Shown in pieces: positions 31,437-41,245 of a DNA stretch of 64,000 nucleotides. Every line of letters starts with the position of its first letter. The first letter of the stretch is position 1. The DNA lies in the NCBI GenBank assembly GCA_946902985.2, contig OX336389.2, positions 1,289,714,792-1,289,778,791 of the forward strand. The letters are read 5' to 3'. Made by a program: the position numbers and the translations under genes. Source of the stretch: Meconema thalassinum (lineage: Eukaryota > Arthropoda > Insecta > Orthoptera > Tettigoniidae). The notes under the pieces are model-generated. The model ran no database searches. It was not told the origin of the DNA and worked only from the letters and a program-made list of their open reading frames with translations.

Positions 31437-33408
31437 TACCATTTGCACCGCTTGTGCTTTTACGTTAAACAAAATAGCAGAGGCATGATGAATACAGTGG
31501 AAGCGAAAACAACAACTTAAACAGGATCGCTAAGGAGCGGGGAAAGGATGTCTCTTTCGATGCGTGCTGGGCCCAAGATTCCGGATCGAAAGAAAGATAC
31601 TTTCCAAAAAGGAAACGAATGAATTGTTTAAAACAAATCAAAAGCGGAATTAAATTTATCTAATTGATCGAAGAACCCAGAAGCGTGTAGGTCGTGACTG
31701 CGTTACAGTACGAAGCCAAGACCGACGAAATCGAACGAGAGATGAGAGAACTTAAAATTACAAATGAAAGAGGACGAAACCAAAGTGAACTACTTACTAA
31801 TGTATTTAAAGTAAACTAAAACAGGTGCGCATAAGAGTAAAGATTAATTTAAACACAAAATGAAAGGTAAACTTGAATAGGTATTAAAATCACTTAATAA
31901 CAAATAAAATTAATGACTAAAGATGGTACCCAAGAAAGGGGTACACAAAAATAATATCAAGAGAAAAGTGTATAAATGAACTTAAGCACAAACAAAGATG
32001 AAACAAGATTAATTAAAATGTACTTACAATCAATGTGCAACTAAACCTAAGCGCGACTCGATAACCAAAATTTAAAATACAAAAAAAAAAAAAAAAGAGA
32101 GTATGGACGAGTCGAATAAGAGAACACCTCTACTTACGAGAATGACCCGGACTAGAATGCCCCGCGCCAAAAAACCAGAACTAAGACGCTCGTGATGTTG
32201 TGAAATCATGGGGTAGGGGGTGAAAGTGGTAAGGATTGGAGGGGTGCGTATGTAGGAAACGGGGGTGGGGGATAACACGGAGTTACGTAATATAACGAAG
32301 CCAGAGGAAGCAACACAAAATTAACACATACAAATAAAGGAAATGAAAATTACATTAAATTACGTGACATTACCGGGACAGGAAATAAAAAAAATCAATC
32401 AGCTAAGAAATATGCTTCGTAGGAAGATGTAGGCTTACACAGAGGTAGAAATGCCGAATCACAACGACATACGATGAAACAAAGAAAGTAATGCGGCGCA
32501 TGGACAGTGATTAGCACGATGACCATCGTTCACATACATTTCAATAAAACAGAGGGAGGATCTGACTGAAGACGTGAGACTCAGCTCCGTAACTTCGCCG
32601 ATTCTATCCATAAATACAAGGCTCTGATGCGACAATCCACCGGAGGTCGTCATAAAAGAACGCCGAACCAGGTGGTGACGCAATACAGAGCATAATTAAG
32701 CCTCGTAGAAAAATAGCATATATTTCAGACCTGAGAGATTTGAGTAAAAATAAAACCGATTACATGAAAGGTAGGGATGACAAATAAACACAGAGGCTTC
32801 GCTAAACTAACGTAAACAAAGGCGAAGGGACTTGGGTTCATGGATCGAATTCACATCATCATAAGAAAGGGAAATTTTAAGTGAATCAAAGGAGACACAA
32901 AAATAAAATAAAAAATGGATAAACTGAAATTCAAAAATGATAGCATGCCCGATAAGTCAAGTGATCGAATCGTACTTACGCTTAGTTGCTTTCTGGGTGC
33001 GGGCAAAGACCTGACACGTGCACACACGTCCGTCTATCTGAACGGCTCAAATTGGAAGGCAGCAACCTTCTCTAAAGGAAAGTAGTAACGCGCCAGAGAA
33101 AAATAAGTCGTAGAAACATCCCCTCTCCAGAACATAAAGGGGGCCAATGGGAGAAGCAAAGCTTAGCAACAAGTTATGCTTCAACCAATGGTAAAACTGT
33201 GTCAGTAGGGGTGAAAAGTTTCACCATCTGACGAAACATTTACGCAGAATTACAAAGTATGAACGCAGTAGGTAAGACAGAGAAACATATGTCACAATAA
33301 TGCGACATGAAGGAAATCATGATGATAATAATAATAATAATATGACAAAAAAATAATGAACCTGATAAAAACGGTTCACCACTCAACTTGTTTTGATCAT
33401 ATGCGAGA
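31437..33408 (-). repeat. Right arm of the 4-kb palindrome
   Basis: Inverse of the left arm with only scattered single-base differences, small homopolymer changes and a shorter outer microsatellite (about 33322-33342). Homology fades after ATTATGAACC..GATCATATG at about 33408. I found no target duplication outside the arms. Confidence 0.95.
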
Positions 33409-33944
33409 ATGACGAACAATGTGTCATGCTGTAGAAATGTGGTGTTATGCTGCCGCCAGCACAGCGAAGTGAAGCGTTGCTTGAGCTGTCATACAGCGGA
33501 AGTACACCGTGGAAGTGCTGGTGTACCAAATGAACGTCTTATTGAAGAATGAAGAATGAGCATCTGGGTGAAGAAAGCCGCCCTTTAAATAGTGATACCA
33601 TCGAAGGATTTGGAAATCCACAGGCTGGCAAGGGATGATTGGCTATAGCAGTAGATGTGACGTCAGCCCAGCAGGTAAGCGGCAGGCAAAGGAACACACC
33701 TATCAGTTGTGTTTTTGACGCTGGACACGCATAACCTTAAACACGCTAAGGTAAGAGTCTTAAATTTTTGAATGATATAAACACTAGCAATTAACGATAT
33801 AATACAAGTAGAAATATAAATAAATAAATAAATAAATAAAATAAATATTACTCGTTCGGTGGTCTCGAAAACCAAAAGCATTTGACCAGCAAATGCGGCA
33901 GCTAAGTTACAGAAAAATAAACACGTGAAACATCACGAAAGTGA
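33409..33944. other. No gene recognised; (AAAT)n at 33811-33850
   Basis: Spacer with one AAAT microsatellite; no gene or element boundary supported. Confidence 0.5.
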
Positions 33945-34135
33945 TCAGGCCCCTTAGAGGGTACCATCCCGGCATTTTCCTGGAGTTGAAAATAAAATTC
34001 CACGGAAATCTATTTCCAGGATGACCGATGGGTGGGGGGTTCGAACCCACGTTTACTGAGCCTGCCGATAGGTTGGCCTCATGGCTTAGGGCTGCATGTT
34101 AGCGAGCATAGCTACTGCTGTCGGTATTGTTATAG
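33945..34135 (-). mobile_element. SINE family S4, inverted copy
   Basis: Reads on the minus strand through GGGTTCGAACCCC-like B-box sequence, CTCCAGGAAAATGCCGGGAT and GGTACCCTCTAAGGGGCCTG, as in other S4 copies. Confidence 0.65.
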
Positions 34136-34640
34136 TAATAAGTGTTCATTATTATTGTTAACTAAGTTTTTTTTCTAATGATGTATTTTGCAATGCAAAC
34201 TTATACTTTGGTCACGTAACAACAACAACATTTCTTGTATTTAATTCCATGGAAAAACAATCAGGGTCCATTGCGTGATATAATTATTTTAACAAATTCC
34301 CTAACAAAATGTACTGAAAAGGCAGTGAAAGTAATGTGCATGTGCCCCGTTAACATCGTTCTTTGATATTCTCAAGACATACATTCTTTAGTTCTGAAAT
34401 TCTGTTCGATGCAAGTCTTCCAACTCTCAATTTCCTCTCGTGAAAACTCTGCTTCTTGTGAGCCTGACCTCTCTCCCTCGTACCCTTCAGTTAGTTTTGT
34501 GAAGTCGCATCAAATACTGCATTTTTAGCACAAACAATTACCGGGCCAATTAGATTAACTTTTCCGATTGAGTAGCGAAATGTGAAAGAAGTGACGGAAA
34601 TCAACGTTACCAAGTAGTTCCATCTCTTGAAAAGTTTTCA
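34136..34640. other. No gene recognised
   Basis: AT-rich spacer with no supported feature. Confidence 0.4.
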
Positions 34641-35137
34641 GAATAAAATCTATTAAACAAACAATGAAACTCAAACAAGCATTGAACTCTTGTCTTCGGT
34701 TTGCTTTTAATCTAAGATACGATGCGCACATAACCCCAAGCTACCGTCCTCTTTCTTGGCTTAAACCTGATGAACGCCGTAAATTTCATAAATTTCGTAA
34801 ATCCATCGATTTCTGCATTAAAACACCCCCACGTACATCTCATCAAAATTTAGTTGCTTGTCCTCATATCATAACCGAAACACTGGATCTGGCTCTTCCC
34901 TTGCCATCCCCCACCAATCACTCATCGATGTTCAATCAGTCCTTTGCTGTAGCTGGGTCTCGACTCTGGAATTCAACTCCTGCCGATATCAGAAATTGTA
35001 TAACAATAAAGAAATTTAAGGTCGCATGCTGAGATTACCTGTTGAATACTGCTGATTGCCCCGTGTGAATAGTGATAGATGTTAGATCGTAGCTAGGATT
35101 ATATATGGGATATTATAGAAAGGTAATTGACATTGTG

Positions 35138-35187
<50 letters not shown>

Positions 35188-35193
35188 TTGCCA
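34641..35193 (+). mobile_element. LINE 3' end (CR1/Jockey-like), 5'-truncated, ATT tail
   Basis: The frame 34664-35032 encodes the region following the reverse-transcriptase domain of CR1/Jockey-type LINEs. It has N-S-C-L-R-F-A-F-N-L-R-Y-D, then W-L-K-P-D-E-R-R, and near the end S-F-A-V-A-G-S-R-L-W-N-S-T-P-A-D-I-R. A sequence-poor 3' tail leads to (ATT)n/(TTTA)n at 35137-35193, the usual LINE terminus. The polymerase and endonuclease are absent. The first Met is not a natural start. Confidence 0.8.
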
Positions 35194-35785
35194 CAACAGG
35201 GCAGTGTCCCAATTACAGTAGCAAACAATTGTTTATACACAGATAATACAAGAAAATACATTAAAAACAGAAATAAATTGTTAACAGGAAATATAACACA
35301 AGTTCTGGTCGCAATAACAGTAAATGAAGCATGATTTTTAATATTTGGTCACATAATGTAAAACTTGATTCATATGCCTTTTGCATTAATATTAGTATTA
35401 ACATAATTATTATTCTCCTTATTTATCATCATAATTATTTATTGTATTTGAAAAATTGTTTCGTATGTACCGGTACCATATTGCGTGGTTAAGTTTAGGA
35501 GAGTGCCATGAGCCCTAACTTCACCAGTACTGAAGACATAAAAGAAATGAATAAATAAAATGAAAGTCTGAAAACTTCTCAAGTGCTTACTACTTTTATA
35601 AAAGCTACTCAAATTCAAAGCATTCAGAGTAATAGTTCATTACATAGTAATAGTTTACTATATCAAAACAGTTACGGTCAGTCTGAAATACTAGACTTTA
35701 TATCATTTCAAATGACGCATGCTACAACTGCCTTCTCGCTTCGCTCGAAGCCCCAGGTCGTTCGACGCCCCAGGACTCTCTGAAC
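35194..35785. other. No gene recognised
   Basis: AT-rich sequence. TATCATTTCAAATGA near 35700 is a short palindrome that recurs as ATCATTTGAAATGAT near 36258, on the other side of the satellite. Confidence 0.4.
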
Positions 35786-36240
35786 AGACTCCATTACCCA
35801 TTAACTTAGGCTTCCCGCGTGGCTGCATGACGTCACGCACTCGCCGTCCATTACCCATTACCCATTAACTTAGGCTTCCCGCACGGCTACATGACGTCAC
35901 GCACTCGCCGTCCATTACCCATTAACTTAGGCTTCCCGCGCGGCTACATGACGTCAAGCGGTCACCGTCTCCGTAACGCATAACGTTAGACTCAAGCTTC
36001 CCGCGTGGCTGCATGACGTCACGCACTCGCCTTCCATTACCCATTAACTTAGGCTTCCCGCGCGGCTGCATGACGTCACGCGGTCGCCGTCTCTGCAACG
36101 CATAACGTTAGACTCAAGCTTCCCGCGTGGATGAATGACGTCACGCACTCGCCGTCCATTACCCACTAACTTAGGCTTCCCGCGCAGCTGCATGACGTGA
36201 CGCGGTCGCCGTCTCCGTAAAACGTTAGACTCAAGCATAA
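35786..36240. repeat. Satellite of about seven 65-70-bp units, most with TGACGTCA
   Basis: Each unit contains a GGCTTCCCGCG(T/C)GGCTGCATG block, most followed by the palindrome TGACGTCA, which is the core of the cAMP-response element. Units of two kinds are mixed, one with CATTACCCATTAACTTAG and one with CGCATAACGTTAGACTCA. One unit has TGACGTGA. No coding function is likely. An extra copy of one unit sits inside the Polinton TIR at 36613-36690. Confidence 0.85.
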
Positions 36241-36368
36241 CGATGAAGTCGACAAGATCATTTGAAATGATCAAAGTGATTGAGCAGGCTGTAGACATTC
36301 CCCTATTCAGATATATATCCAAATCAGATTAATATTAGACAAACACTATTTCGTATGTTGTGGTTATA

Positions 36369-38008
36369 AGTAGGGGGGTGATGATGGTTCTAAATAGTGT
36401 CATGGCCGCCGCGTGAGTCCAAGCCAATATCTCGCGAACCCATGGTCGGATGTTGAGAAATGAGGTGTCATTGGACTCAGGCTGACGGGGGCATTGCTAT
36501 GGACCATGTATTATATTTTTCAAAACAAATTTGAAATTTTTCGTTTTCGAAAATAGGCGATAGTTTAAAAACCAAACATGGTAGAACGTTGTGCTATGGC
36601 CCAAACGAATGGTCTGAACAGACTCCATTACCCATTAACTTAGGCTTCCCGCGTGGCTGCATGACGTCACGCACTCGCCGTCCATTACCCCTTTTGTATT
36701 AAAACTTTTTTATTTTTTATGTTTTTTGAAAACACTCGAATTTTGAAAATCCTATATTTTGGAAACTAGGAAGTTTACAAAAAATTGTTTGATGTAAATC
36801 AATGGTCCCTACCCCCTCTACCCCCAAAATAAATTTCAAGTCTCTAGGATGAAAACCTGTAGTAGTGGGATGACAGGGGTTCTGCTTAAAAAAGCAAGTT
36901 GTGAGCCCCTGCGACCTTGGAATGGTAGGAGTCATGGTAGGAGGGCGTGCTTGGATTCGTTTTTTTTCGTCTCGTTGTGCTTTTTACGGGAATGTTGATG
37001 TCGAAAAGGTGAAACGTTGAGAACATGTTTTTGGGGACAAAACCGTGGTTTTAGACTTTTTGCTATATCTCGCGAAACAATCATGCTAGAGGCGTGTACG
37101 AGGGGTCCAAGGACTCGGGCTGACGTCCTCTTTGCAATGGACCATTCGTTATATTTAAAAAAAATGTAAACTCGATTTTTGGGTAAACACGTGTTTTTTG
37201 TGATTTTTGCTGATAACTCACGGACCAATAACGCTAGAGACGTGTACGAGGTGTCCTAGGACTCGGGCTAACGCCCCCTTTCAAATGTGGTAGATATTTT
37301 TTCCAAAAAATAATTCACAAAGGGCCTAACGCCATACATGTTGAAAAAACTTTTTTCTTTTTCTTTACTTGTTTATAATGTTCATGAAGCGTGGTGATTG
37401 AGAGAGACGATACGGCTGGGTGTGTGTGTGTTTCAACGAACCTGTCGCTGACCACGGTGGCTGTGTTCAATAGATCAATTGCTATTTCGACGGGTCGGTT
37501 TATGACAGAGCGAGGGTGCGTTTTTTCACACATTTTACCTTTGAAGTGTAAACGGTGATGAGAACTTGGTTCTATGTTGATCGAAGCGAGTACAGAAAAC
37601 AACCTTGCCGAGGAGCAGGAGGTGAATGTCATTTGAGTTTATTGGAAGGCGCCGATCTGACTTGACAACAAGTGCAATGGAAAAATGACAATGACGCTTG
37701 AAGGTGAAATAATCTAACCATCGTGGTGGCAGGGTAGTGCGAAAGGCATGTGAACACATGTGAAACCACATGCACGCTAAACAAGTTACATCCTGTCTTG
37801 CTTCGTACGTGACAAAATGCAAGTCCATGTGAAATTTGATCTGCCCCAGGTGTTCACCTTGGGTGTTATCTGTCCACGTGCGCGATAACTGTTAACAAGT
37901 TACATCCTGTTTTGCTTCGTACGTGACAAAATGCAAGTTGACGTGAAATTTGACCTGCCACAGGTGTTCACCTTGGACGTTAGCTGTCCACGTGCCTGAT
38001 AACAGAAT
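36369..38008 (+). repeat. E1 left TIR, 1.64 kb
   Basis: Pairs in inverse with 50181-51760. It contains three copies of a 95-bp subterminal unit (about 36415-36508, 37056-37150, 37200-37290) sharing GAGGTGTC-like and GGACTC(G/A)GGCT(G/A)ACG blocks. Two tandem 110-bp units lie at the inner edge (37779-37890, 37891-38000), each with AACAAGTTACATCCTGT and GTGTTCACCTTGG. It carries a 70-80-bp satellite-derived insertion absent from the right TIR. Open frames found here are mirrored in the right TIR and lack known domains. Confidence 0.92.
36613..36690. repeat. Satellite unit inserted in the E1 left TIR
   Basis: CTGAACAGACTCCATTACCC to CGCACTCGCCGTCCATTACC is identical to the first unit of the satellite at about 35786-35862. 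The right TIR reads directly from GAATGGTCT into TTATTACC at the equivalent place. TCT and ATTACC are shared between donor and target at the two junctions. Confidence 0.85.
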
Positions 38009-38254
38009 CTTCAAAGCGTGGGAATCGCTGAATCAGTAAAAAGTATGATGCAACTTGTGGGAATGATGTCACAACCAATAGATAGGCAAGAGCTGCAAAC
38101 AGCAGTGGTGGGAGGTAAAGGGAGGGAGAGGGGGAGGGGTAATGTATGAGAGAACACAGGTGGAAAGAGAAAGAAATATGTGGAGCTGAGGACTGTACAC
38201 ATAGAGCTATAGGTGGTGTACAACATGTGTGAATAAATTAAAAATTGCACAGGT
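38009..38254. other. Spacer between left TIR and integrase stop
   Basis: Purine-rich DNA with no supported gene. AATAAA on the plus strand at about 38231 has no gene in front of it. Confidence 0.5.
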
Positions 38255-39202
38255 TCACACAACATGTAATTTATTGATCCAAGAATTAAACGTAGAGTTA
38301 AACTCTAACCATTTGACATAGAGTTTATTTCCTTTTTGTTTCAACACTTTTTCCACAAGATAATGCTGAGGAAATGCTGTTTTCTGAAGTTCATGGAGAT
38401 AAAATCTACCTTTTATGGGTTGATGGTTGAGGTCCTCGAGTAAATAGGTGACTGGAGTGTCCAAGTTGACTCGACGAATTCGAAATAGTTCTGTCCCACA
38501 CTGAGGCGTGTAGCCCTTATTGAAGGCAGACTTAAATTTGCTCACACGAACAAAATCCCTAATTTTCAGTCGGTGACGTTTAGGATCGGCTGTTTTTATG
38601 GGGTTAAACAGTTTATCCAATCGCTGAATATTTTTGGTCACGAGGCGTGGCTTGGTCGCAATCGTTCTATGTTTGGTGTCATTGTAACGTGACACTAGCT
38701 CTGGCAACATGTCCAACCAGCGATACGCGTCCTGAGCGGTAAACGCTTTCCACATATGGGTTTTCAATGTTCGGTTGAACCGCTCGACCACACTGACTTT
38801 GAGGTTGATGTACGTGGTGTAATGGTGAATATCCTTAGATTTGAGAAAACTGGAGAAATCCTTGTTGAAAAATTCTTTCCCCTGGTCGGTTTGTAGCAGC
38901 TGAGGTTGACGTTTGGAGTGTTGAATAATATGTTGAAAGGCCTTGGTAACTAGTGGACCAGACTTGCGACGCACAGGTTCAACAAAGGCCATTTTGGAAT
39001 AGACATCAATGACGGTCAACATATAGCGTACACCGTCGTTAACGTCAGCATAGGGTATCATTTCAACCAAGCCAGCCTGCCAAAGTTCATCCACACCTCG
39101 TGAAATCACCTTGAGTCGTGGATAGTGACGCCTAGCTGGGCGATGCAACTCGTGAGCAATACCCATTTTAATGGGTGAGGGCTTAAACAATAATTTTGGC
39201 AT
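38255..39202 (-). CDS. Polinton retroviral-type integrase with chromodomain, first catalytic Asp lost
   Basis: A 315-residue protein that would insert the element into host DNA. I chose Met 39202 because it gives the usual short N terminus (H-R-P-A-R-R-H-Y-P) and overlaps the PX gene end by 20 bases; a longer frame to 39331 is probably antisense to PX only. The rve core follows V-D-E-L-W-Q (37-42). The conserved position after W-Q-A, normally the first Asp, is Gly-44. Asp-106 (L-Q-T-D-Q-G-K-E-F) and Glu-140 (V-V-E-R-F-N-R-T-L-K) are present. The C-terminal 40 residues form a chromodomain (Y-L-V-E-K-V-L near the start, L-Y-V-K-W-L-E-F), which may direct insertion to marked chromatin. The frame is open, but the missing Asp predicts no catalysis. 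Confidence 0.92.
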   Translation of the reverse strand: MPKLLFKPSPIKMGIAHELHRPARRHYPRLKVISRGVDELWQAGLVEMIPYADVNDGVRYMLTVIDVYSKMAFVEPVRRKSGPLVTKAFQHIIQHSKRQPQLLQTDQGKEFFNKDFSSFLKSKDIHHYTTYINLKVSVVERFNRTLKTHMWKAFTAQDAYRWLDMLPELVSRYNDTKHRTIATKPRLVTKNIQRLDKLFNPIKTADPKRHRLKIRDFVRVSKFKSAFNKGYTPQCGTELFRIRRVNLDTPVTYLLEDLNHQPIKGRFYLHELQKTAFPQHYLVEKVLKQKGNKLYVKWLEFNSTFNSWINKLHVV

Positions 39203-40413
39203 TTCGAAGTTCTTGTTCAATTTCTTGAATTTCCCAATCGTGACCGGTATGGCCAGCTTGACGTGAGGCATGCGACAACTGTAGCCGCTGGACGAGCTTA
39301 TTGGGATTGTGCCAGTAGGTAACATCCACAAGGGGTTTTAATGGTTTAAATGTCACTCCCGAAGCGGACGCTTTACGACGAGTACTTTGACTGGTGGGAA
39401 ACCTTTTTGCAATGATGGTTTTATATTTTTGAGATATATTGGCATTCACTTGTTGAGCGGGATCATACTGTCTTTTGTGGGCATGGGTATCCAATAAAAT
39501 GGATTTATATTTGTCAAGATCCTCTGACGTATGTTGGGGCGTGGTGGCTCAGCGGTCTAGCTGTATGCCTCTCACCAAGGCGGTCCGGGTTCGATTCCCG
39601 GTCAATGCATGTGAGATTTTCGAAGTGAAATGCCATGTCCTGTGGTTCGGATTCCACGTAAAAAGGAGGTCCCGTGGCTTATAATCACAAGATTCACGGT
39701 CACGTAAACTACAATCTTCCTTCCTTCTTCTTTTCTTCTGAAGTATAATCATGGGGAGAGGGGGTCCGAGAAAAGAGCAGCTTTAACAGTCCTGGGGTTA
39801 ATTTATAGTTGATGTTTTTAATGACAGCTTTAGTACGAGCAAATTTAATGGATGAATCGCCAATTTTAAAACTATCATCCTCATAGCGAACACCATACGT
39901 GGTATCTGTGTTTCCAATAAATAGATCAGTGAAATAGGGTTACAATGTTGATCCATAATATTTTATTAAAATGGTTTCCAGTTGAGCTTTATATTGAGGG
40001 GTGGCCAAGAGTTGTGAAAACGGAGACGCTCTGGAAGGGCAAGGTGTTTCGACCATGGCCAAGGATTTCTTTTTTCTCAAAAACTCTGCAAGGGTTGCGG
40101 CCTTTTTTTGAGGCGTAAACACTTGTTCCTCCTCATCCTCAACTTCACTAACACTAGTCAAATCTTCCTGTTCCTGTTCCTCTTCCTCTTCCTCAGGGTC
40201 CTCGTGCAGCGTCTGCGTGTCTTGTGAAACGGAGGTTAGCGTTTCAGATGGCATGAAAGAGGGTTTCAACATGGCTTTTAGCGGAGGTGCTAAATGTTGT
40301 TGAATAAACAAAGCATGATTTGCACGTGATTGTTTCAATTGACGAAACTTTTGGCGAATAGTATTTTTTGCTCTAATAATATGCTTTTTCAATTGACTCT
40401 CTGCTAACGCCAT
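39183..40413 (-). pseudogene. Polinton PX-type protein gene, split by a SINE and a stop
   Basis: The N-terminal part (40413-39940, 157 codons) is Lys/Arg-rich at first, then has a strongly acidic Glu/Asp run (residues 74-97) and a second basic stretch. An in-frame TAA (39940-39942) follows. The frame continues with a conserved PX-type segment (Y-G-V-R-Y-E-D-D-S-F-K-I-G, then L-T-P-G-L-L-K-L-L-F) until a SINE at 39541-39730. The remainder (39540-39183) resumes with E-D-L-D-K-Y-K-S-I-L-L and ends with A-S-R-Q-A-G-H-T-G-H-D-W-E-I, a signature next to many insect Polinton integrases. Its exact role is not settled; it is possibly a DNA-associated virion protein. It overlaps the integrase start. 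It is non-functional in this copy. Confidence 0.8.
39541..39730 (+). mobile_element. SINE family S2 inside the PX gene
   Basis: Contains GGTGGCTCAGCGGTCTAGCT, B box GGTTCGATTCC, the ATGCATGTGAGATTTTCGAA body and the CTACAATCTTCC end. It is nearly identical to the copy at 12692. The flanks CTCTGACGTAT (about 39524) and CTTCTGAAGTAT (about 39735) look like a target duplication of 11-12 bp that has since diverged at two or three positions. Confidence 0.9.
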
Positions 40414-40454
40414 GGTGTCTTGACAAATGACTTGCCGGGGAATGAGACAGGGCC

Positions 40455-41153
40455 TTAAATAGCAATAAAATGATCAAACCCTAAGCGATACCGTCCTTGG
40501 TTGAGTTCACTTTGTTTGACAATCACTAAACAGGCATGACGTTGAGTGTTCCAGCCCTTGGCACACAATTCTGTAAACATTTGAAAGGTCATATTAGGAT
40601 TCACATGTTCATTATAAATGTGACGACTGTTCCTCTCGTCCTGACGAAATAAAACAATGACATTGGCATTGTCACGAATCAACAGTTTGGACATTTTAGA
40701 ATACGTTTGTCCAAGATAGAAGCAATCGATATGTTTGTGTCGACCCATGTTGAAATAGCTTTGAATGATGCCTTGATGTTCAGTGGATACATCATCGAAA
40801 ATCATGAGTGAATCAGGCTTTACCTCATCCGGTGAAATCACATTTTCTTGAATGGAAAATGTAAAATAACCCATATTCTCTTCTTGTAATCCAGACATGA
40901 CTTGATCCAGAAACACGTAGAGGGGTTGGTAGAGAGATTTTGCAAAAATATAAATATTTTGAAAACGCAGACCATTGGGCGCTGTAATGAGCGTTAGCAA
41001 AAGATTAGTCTTTCCACAGCCGGAAGGCCCCACAATGATGCAGCGAATGGAAGATGGAAACAGTGAACCATGGCGTTGTTCACGTGATGTGGGACAGAGA
41101 TGGGAAACCATGTCCCCCACGGGGAATGACTCTTGCTGCTTAATACTCTTCAT
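40455..41153 (-). CDS. Polinton genome-packaging ATPase (FtsK/HerA superfamily)
   Basis: A 232-residue intact protein predicted to pump the element's DNA into capsids using ATP. Walker A is G-P-S-G-C-G-K-T at residues 42-49 and Walker B is S-L-M-I-F-D-D at 115-121. A later N-V-I-V-L-F-R-Q-D stretch fits the sensor/arginine-finger region seen in the family. Length is normal for adenovirus- and Polinton-like packaging ATPases. ATG 41151-41153 sits 92 bp from the divergent fibre-like gene, with TATATATA between, so both may share a control region. No stops or frameshifts, unlike its neighbours. Confidence 0.93.
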   Translation of the reverse strand: MKSIKQQESFPVGDMVSHLCPTSREQRHGSLFPSSIRCIIVGPSGCGKTNLLLTLITAPNGLRFQNIYIFAKSLYQPLYVFLDQVMSGLQEENMGYFTFSIQENVISPDEVKPDSLMIFDDVSTEHQGIIQSYFNMGRHKHIDCFYLGQTYSKMSKLLIRDNANVIVLFRQDERNSRHIYNEHVNPNMTFQMFTELCAKGWNTQRHACLVIVKQSELNQGRYRLGFDHFIAI

Positions 41154-41245
41154 TTCAACTAAGGCTTAGACAGGCTAGCAGGTTGTATATATACAGGACA
41201 CCGAGCCTTGTCATAGAAACAGTAGACTGGTACTACAGGTTGACG
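41154..41245. promoter_or_regulatory. Divergent control region with TATATATA
   Basis: The 92 bp between the ATPase and fibre-like gene contain TATATATA at 41186-41193, a self-complementary TATA-type motif suitable for both directions. Similar TATATAAG motifs lie before three other E1 reading frames. Confidence 0.5.

Noticed and set aside
30177..32683. Matching frames (74 codons at 30177-30401 and 32459-32683; 68-82 codons at 30582 and 32072) that look conserved
   Set aside because: They are identical because the two palindrome arms are copies, which is no evidence for coding; no domain is seen.
35786..36240. CRISPR-like array
   Set aside because: Units are contiguous and diverged without unique spacers, no cas gene is present, and the genome is eukaryotic; it is a satellite.
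37315..37828. Frames of 97-105 codons mirrored in both E1 TIRs (also 50361-50874)
   Set aside because: Their conservation follows from TIR identity; they overlap one another and show no known domain. An outward-reading TIR gene cannot be fully excluded.
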